This document shows positions 60,156-64,000 of a DNA stretch of 64,000 nt, in pieces. Numbering within the stretch: the first letter of the stretch is position 1; each line of letters starts with the position of its first letter. The DNA comes from Peribacillus frigoritolerans_B (GTDB lineage: Bacteria; Bacillota; Bacilli; Bacillales; DSM-1321). Below the pieces are notes generated by a model. The model had not been told where the DNA came from and ran no database searches. It saw only the letters and a list, made by a program, of their open reading frames with translations. The DNA is taken from NCBI RefSeq assembly GCF_044762665.1, contig NZ_JBIWES010000010.1, forward strand, positions 124,001 through 188,000. The letters run 5' to 3'. Made by a program: the position numbers and the translations under genes.

Positions 60156-60629
60156 TTAACCGAAAACTTTATGAAGATCTTCTTTATCTTGTGCAAGCCA
60201 GAAATTCATTAATTTCTTGGCTCCTTCAAGATCATGCAATTTTGCTTGGCCGCATTGTTTTTCGTTTGCAGCAGGAATTTCGGTAATTGTAACAGCATCC
60301 TTGAATGTATCTTCAAGAACATCGATGATTTCCGTGACTGTCGGCTCGCCGCTGACCACAAGGTAATATCCTGTTTGACATCCCATTGGCGAAATGTCGA
60401 TAATATCAAAGTGATCGTAGCGCTCGGAATGCTTACGGATATTGAATGCAAGCAAGTGTTCCAGGGTATGGATCGTGTCCGGCTTCATCGCTTGTTTATT
60501 CGGCTGGCAAAAACGGATATCAAATTTATTAACAACACCATCTGTTCCTACCTTATGGACACCGCAATGTCTAACATATGGGGCTTTAACAGCGTTATGA
60601 TCTAATTCAAAGCTTTCGACTGAAGGCAT
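60156..60629 (-). CDS. luxS: S-ribosylhomocysteine lyase LuxS
   Basis: A 157-residue metalloenzyme of the activated methyl cycle, which cleaves S-ribosylhomocysteine to homocysteine and the AI-2 precursor. Metal ligands: TIHTLEHLLAFNIRKHSE (His-x-x-Glu-His) and the later cysteine in CGQAKLHD; catalytic cysteine in MGCQTGYYLVV. The ATG follows AAGGAG. Confidence 0.97.
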   Translation of the reverse strand: MPSVESFELDHNAVKAPYVRHCGVHKVGTDGVVNKFDIRFCQPNKQAMKPDTIHTLEHLLAFNIRKHSERYDHFDIIDISPMGCQTGYYLVVSGEPTVTEIIDVLEDTFKDAVTITEIPAANEKQCGQAKLHDLEGAKKLMNFWLAQDKEDLHKVFG

Positions 60630-60822
60630 TTAATTCACTCCTTAATTGTATGTCATCTCTATTTTACCTTGAATAACAATATATTTCATCCTTTAAAATT
60701 AATTCTTATTATATCAATCGGATTACCAATATGCTTATTCCTTTTTTATCCTTATTGGAAATTTAGAAAATATGCTATAATTGAAGGTAGTCATTTTACC
60801 GAAAAGAGATGAAAGCATCGTG

Positions 60823-61059
60823 TTGAAAAAAATATTAATGGGAATCATCCGTTTTTACCAAGTTGCTATTTCTCCATTAAAACCGCCCACCTGCCGTTTT
60901 TATCCAACTTGTTCCCATTATGGTTTGGAAGCGGTCAATCGTTTCGGACCTATAAAAGGAAGCTGGTTAGCACTCATCCGGATTCTTAAATGTCATCCGT
61001 TTCATCCAGGGGGCATTGACCTTGTTCCCGAAAAAAAAGAAAAAGGTGAGGAACAATAG
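60823..61059 (+). CDS. yidD: Membrane protein insertion efficiency factor YidD (YtjA)
   Basis: A 78-residue YidD-family protein: IIRFYQVAISPLKPPTCRFY, then PTCSHYGLEAVNRFG and KCHPFHPGGIDLVPEK. The family helps YidC-dependent membrane insertion. The frame reaches 60781, but the family begins near MKKIL; GTG 60820 or TTG 60823 are the likely starts. Confidence 0.9.
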   Translation: MKKILMGIIRFYQVAISPLKPPTCRFYPTCSHYGLEAVNRFGPIKGSWLALIRILKCHPFHPGGIDLVPEKKEKGEEQ

Positions 61060-61104
61060 AAAAAATCCTTGCTTTCTTTTGCAATCTTTTGTATCATACA
61101 GAAG

Positions 61105-61160
61105 TCAAATCGTAATCATTTCGTTTTTACCACATAAAATTCAAATCGTAATCAATACGA
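61105..61160 (+). promoter_or_regulatory. Two Zur-box-like sites upstream of znuA
   Basis: TCGTAATCAATACGA (61146-61160) differs at one position from the Zur consensus TCGTAATnATTACGA. TCGTAATCATTTCGT (61110-61124) matches at all but two. They lie 21 and 57 bases upstream of the znuA ATG, which suggests zinc-dependent repression by Zur. Confidence 0.85.
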
Positions 61161-61180
61161 ATTATAAAGGAGCATTTCAT

Positions 61181-62149
61181 ATGAAAATTCGAGCATTGCT
61201 CTCACTTTTCCTTGTTACTGCGGTATTTCTGTCAGCCTGCGGCAACTCAACCGGAGAATCGAGTAAAGAAGATACCAAGGATGCCTTGGATATATATACG
61301 ACGGTTTACCCTTTACAATACTTCACTGAGGCCATTGGCGGGGAGTACGTGAATGTCGAGACGGTTTATCCTCCCGGAACGGATGAACACACATTCGAAC
61401 CCTCTCAAAAAGATATTGTAAAAATGGCTGAGTCAGACCTATTTTTTTATATTGGCTATAATCTTGAAGGCTTTGTAACCAAGGCTGAACCAATTTTAAG
61501 CAAAGAAGGCGTCAGCACAATTGCGGTGGGAGAAACGGTTCATCTTGATGAAGAAGAACATGCACATGAAGAAGAACATGCACATGAAGAGGAACATGCA
61601 CATGAAGAAGATGGTCATGACCATGGTGGCGTTAATCCGCATTTGTGGTTAGATCCCGTCTATTCCATTGACATGGCTAAAACCATCAAGGACGAATTAA
61701 CGAAAAAAATGCCGGAACAGGAAGAATATTTCAACAGCCAATTCAATGAGCTTTCCGAAAAGCTTGAGGCACTTGATGAAAAATTCGCGACGACGATCGA
61801 ATCGGGCCGAACCAATAAGATCATCGTTTCCCATTCTGCATATGGTTATTGGGAGGAACGCTACGGATTGGAACAAATTGGCGTCACAGGACTAACGTCT
61901 TCAAATGAACCTTCTCAAAAGGAACTAGGAAAAATTGTAACAATGGCAAAAGAAGAAGACTTGAACTACGTCATCTTCGAGCAGAATATCAGTTCTAAAC
62001 TAACCGAAATCATCCAAAAGGAAATGGGAGCGAAATCACTCGAGCTTCATAACCTTTCCGTATTGACGGATAAAGATATCGAAGCCGGCGAAGATTACTT
62101 CAGTTTAATGGAAAAAAATATCAAGACACTGCAAACTGCATTGAAATAA
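61181..62149 (+). CDS. znuA: Zinc ABC transporter substrate-binding lipoprotein (ZnuA/AdcA-like)
   Basis: A 322-residue metal-binding lipoprotein: signal peptide with lipobox LSAC (LLSLFLVTAVFLSAC), then TTVYPLQYFTEAIGGEYVNV and ligand-region blocks GTDEHTFEPSQKDI, GVNPHLWLDPVYSIDM and VSHSAYGYWEERYGL. A His/Glu-rich loop (three copies of EEHAHE, then DGHDHGG) at about residues 125-150 is typical of zinc-type binders. ATG 61181 follows AAAGGAG. No ATPase or permease gene is adjacent within the window. Confidence 0.92.
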   Translation: MKIRALLSLFLVTAVFLSACGNSTGESSKEDTKDALDIYTTVYPLQYFTEAIGGEYVNVETVYPPGTDEHTFEPSQKDIVKMAESDLFFYIGYNLEGFVTKAEPILSKEGVSTIAVGETVHLDEEEHAHEEEHAHEEEHAHEEDGHDHGGVNPHLWLDPVYSIDMAKTIKDELTKKMPEQEEYFNSQFNELSEKLEALDEKFATTIESGRTNKIIVSHSAYGYWEERYGLEQIGVTGLTSSNEPSQKELGKIVTMAKEEDLNYVIFEQNISSKLTEIIQKEMGAKSLELHNLSVLTDKDIEAGEDYFSLMEKNIKTLQTALK

Positions 62150-62151
62150 AA

Positions 62152-62183
62152 AAAAGCGGGCCCCTTTGGGGTCCGCTCTTTTT
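62152..62183. terminator. Bidirectional terminator between znuA and dctB-like gene
   Basis: AAAGCGGGCCCC pairs with GGGGTCCGCT(C)TT (G-U allowed), with A and T runs on both sides. Confidence 0.85.
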
Positions 62184-62197
62184 TTACCATCATTTAG

Positions 62198-63262
62198 TCA
62201 TTCCTTTAAATGCTTCTCACGGATCTTTTCCATTTTCGTCATCAATTCGGTTCCAATCGTTGATTCGAATTCCGGATAGATGACGGTCATCTCATCCATC
62301 CATTCTTTCTTTTCTTCATCAGACAGTGTATAGATGTCGATATTCGATTTTTGCTGGATTTCCCTTAGCTGTTCCTGATTCAATTCATTTGATTTGATCC
62401 ATAGCCATTTCGTCGTATCATCCATCGCCCGTTGGATTTGCTGCTGAATATCCAACGGGAGTTTGTTCCAAAACTGCTTGTTTATCATGACTACATACCC
62501 TAAATAGCCATGGTCACTGATCGTTAAATATTTTTGCACCTCATATAATTTTTTGGAATAGATATTCGAAATCGTATTTTCCTGGCTGTCCGTTTCTTTG
62601 ATTTCAAGGCTTTTAAACGTTTCATTAAACTCCAGAACTGAAGTTGTCGCCCCAAAATGCTTGAATTGCCTTTCCAGGACTGCACTTGGCATGATTCTGA
62701 AATTCTTTCCTGCAAAATCACTTGGATGCCGTATCGGTTTACTGCTTGTAATCTGTTTATAGTTATTCGACCAAAATGCGAGTCCTTCGATATCGATGAT
62801 ATTCAGCTGCTTAAGCAGCTCTTCCCCCACTTCCCCATTCAAGGCTTCCTGCAAGGCAGCGTCCGTTGGAAAGACGTAAGGGAGGTCCAATAGCATCCAT
62901 TTCTTTGATATGCTCGTAATTTTAGATGCAGTCGGTGCAATCATCTGCACCTTGTTTTCTTGTAATGCTTCGATTTCTTCATGATCACTATATAATGACT
63001 GATTTGGATAAACTTCTATTTTGACACGATGATCTGTATATTCATCGACAAGTTGGGCAAATCGGTTCGCAGCTAGACCTTTAGGTGTATTTTCGGCAAC
63101 GACATGACTGAACTTAATCACGATTTGATCCTTCATCCCGACCTGCTCCTCATCCTTCGGCAAATTGAAACCGAAGCTTGTAAAGAACGATTGGAACGAT
63201 ATATACACTGCTACCAACAGTCCCAAGCCAATTAATAAGAAGTACCCCCATAATGCACGCAT
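62198..63262 (-). CDS. dctB: TRAP-type (DctP family) substrate-binding protein, DctB-like
   Basis: 354 residues. An N-terminal membrane segment (YFLLIGLGLLVAVYISFQSF) is followed by a DctP domain: IVIKFSHVVAENTPKGLAAN, KVQMIAPTASKITSI and the family Arg block SDFAGKNFRIMPSAV. There is no lipobox, so it seems anchored by an uncleaved helix. It is divergent from a DctS-like sensor kinase, the arrangement in which B. subtilis DctB serves as a co-sensor for C4-dicarboxylates. No TRAP membrane subunits are visible. Confidence 0.85.
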   Translation of the reverse strand: MRALWGYFLLIGLGLLVAVYISFQSFFTSFGFNLPKDEEQVGMKDQIVIKFSHVVAENTPKGLAANRFAQLVDEYTDHRVKIEVYPNQSLYSDHEEIEALQENKVQMIAPTASKITSISKKWMLLDLPYVFPTDAALQEALNGEVGEELLKQLNIIDIEGLAFWSNNYKQITSSKPIRHPSDFAGKNFRIMPSAVLERQFKHFGATTSVLEFNETFKSLEIKETDSQENTISNIYSKKLYEVQKYLTISDHGYLGYVVMINKQFWNKLPLDIQQQIQRAMDDTTKWLWIKSNELNQEQLREIQQKSNIDIYTLSDEEKKEWMDEMTVIYPEFESTIGTELMTKMEKIREKHLKE

Positions 63263-63402
63263 ACCGACAACTCCTCACCGCTCACTTCACATTATCACTA
63301 TTCTATCACAGCTTTTTGCTGTCGTAATACAATGCGCGAAAAATAGCGAAAAGTGATAGAAATTCTGTTACTATTAGGTATAGAAGTAATGGAGGAAAAC
63401 CA

Positions 63403-64000
63403 ATGGATAAATCCTTTCATATGCCCATACAAATTAAAATCACCCTGCTATCATTCGTAATCGTCGCTTTTTCGATACTAATAGGCGGGATTTTTATATT
63501 CGGAAATATCGTTTCGGTCAGGGAAGACGAAATCGGCAAACGATCCATGATCACTGCCCATACCATTGCCGAACTCCCTGAAGTACAAAAATTGGTCCGT
63601 GAGCCTGAAGGATGGACGCAGCTTAATCCGATTATAGAAAACTTAAGGAAAATCCATCAAGCGGATTATATAGTTGTACTCAACAATCAGCATATACGCT
63701 ATTCCCACCCGGTGTTCAGCCAATTGGGGACCCCATCCAGCAGCAGCGATGAAAGCGCTGCGTTCGCTGAACACGAATACCTTTCAAAGGCTGCTGGCGA
63801 ACTTGGCATTTCCGTCCGCGCCTTTGTCCCTATCCTTGATGGAGATAGAGAGCAAATCGGCGTCGTACTGGTTGGGAATATCTTGCCTACGATACCGGAA
63901 TTAATCAAGGACCTTAAAGGCGAAATCGCGATTATCCTGGTCCTTACACTCCTATTCGGTGTATGCGGCTCATGGCTCATGGCAAAAAGGATAAAAAAAG
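63403..64000 (+). CDS. dctS: DctS/CitA-family sensor histidine kinase, N-terminal part (cut by window edge)
   Basis: From ATG 63403 (after ATGGAGGAAAAC) the frame stays open to the window end, 199 codons. It shows TM1 (TLLSFVIVAFSILIGGIFIF), an extracytoplasmic sensor (IGKRSMITAHTIAELPEVQK, then ADYIVVLNNQHIRYSHPVFS and RAFVPILDGDREQIGVVLVG) and the start of TM2 (AIILVLTLLFGVCGSWLMA). This is the PASp/sCache layout of DcuS, DctS and CitA kinases for di- and tricarboxylates. The kinase domain and any DctR partner lie outside. Confidence 0.85.
   Translation, partial: MDKSFHMPIQIKITLLSFVIVAFSILIGGIFIFGNIVSVREDEIGKRSMITAHTIAELPEVQKLVREPEGWTQLNPIIENLRKIHQADYIVVLNNQHIRYSHPVFSQLGTPSSSSDESAAFAEHEYLSKAAGELGISVRAFVPILDGDREQIGVVLVGNILPTIPELIKDLKGEIAIILVLTLLFGVCGSWLMAKRIKK

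Overview
The window looks like chromosomal DNA of an aerobic, spore-forming member of the Bacillaceae, close to Peribacillus/Bacillus. Evidence: Shine-Dalgarno sites of the AGGAGG type, frequent TTG/GTG starts, T-box and SAM-I leaders, a CotF-like spore coat gene, and many proteins that match Bacillus subtilis proteins along their length (SigV, PdaC, YeeN, YojN/YojO, YhfK, GltC, YtqA/YtqB, YtpA, YtoA, YtmA/YtmB, YtlACD, YtkD). These matches are from memory; no database was searched.

Layout. 0-2.3 kb: a lysozyme-response locus, sigV-rsiV (minus strand, rsiV cut by the window edge) divergent from a pdaC peptidoglycan deacetylase, with near-identical ECF-type promoters facing both ways. 2.3-4.1 kb: a YebC-family regulator and a DUF4261 protein, then a patch of palindromic intergenic repeats. 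4.6-11.6 kb: a compact ethanolamine operon (kinase eutW, ANTAR regulator eutV, transporter eutH, reactivase eutA, lyase eutBC) without microcompartment shell genes, read from a consensus sigma-A promoter. 11.9-21.1 kb: assorted small genes, the MoxR/VWA pair yojNO, the brnQ transporter, an acetyltransferase, an NAD(P)-binding protein, an EF-G-binding FusB-like protein and a MEDS-domain protein. 21.1-28.2 kb: glutamate synthase gltBD with divergent gltC and a 10-bp palindromic operator. 28.3-34.5 kb: a more variable stretch with a coat protein, a lipoprotein, small secreted or membrane ORFs, two damaged genes, and a large subtilase with C-terminal repeats.

From 34.8 to 61 kb gene order follows the B. 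subtilis leuS-ytq-ytp-yto-metK-pckA-ytm-ytl-ytk-dps-luxS-yidD backbone as I remember it. It is interrupted at 46.5-53.7 kb by a surface-glycan cluster (UDP-ManNAc dehydrogenase, two glycosyltransferases, UDP-GlcNAc 2-epimerase), a broken Cys-rich gene, a TSUP transporter and a DUF523 protein. 61-64 kb holds a Zur-box-preceded zinc-binding lipoprotein and a DctB-like TRAP-type binding protein divergent from a truncated DctS-like sensor kinase.

The most unusual signal is not a gene. Three separate loci (near 21.0, 42.4 and 57.8 kb) carry short arrays with a strictly 21-bp period and a conserved TACTCGTGARTT core. Each array sits on or inside the 3' end of a gene. A second, 20-bp-phased array lies near 53.8 kb, and a separate palindromic repeat family occurs near 4.2, 15.9 and 46.3 kb.
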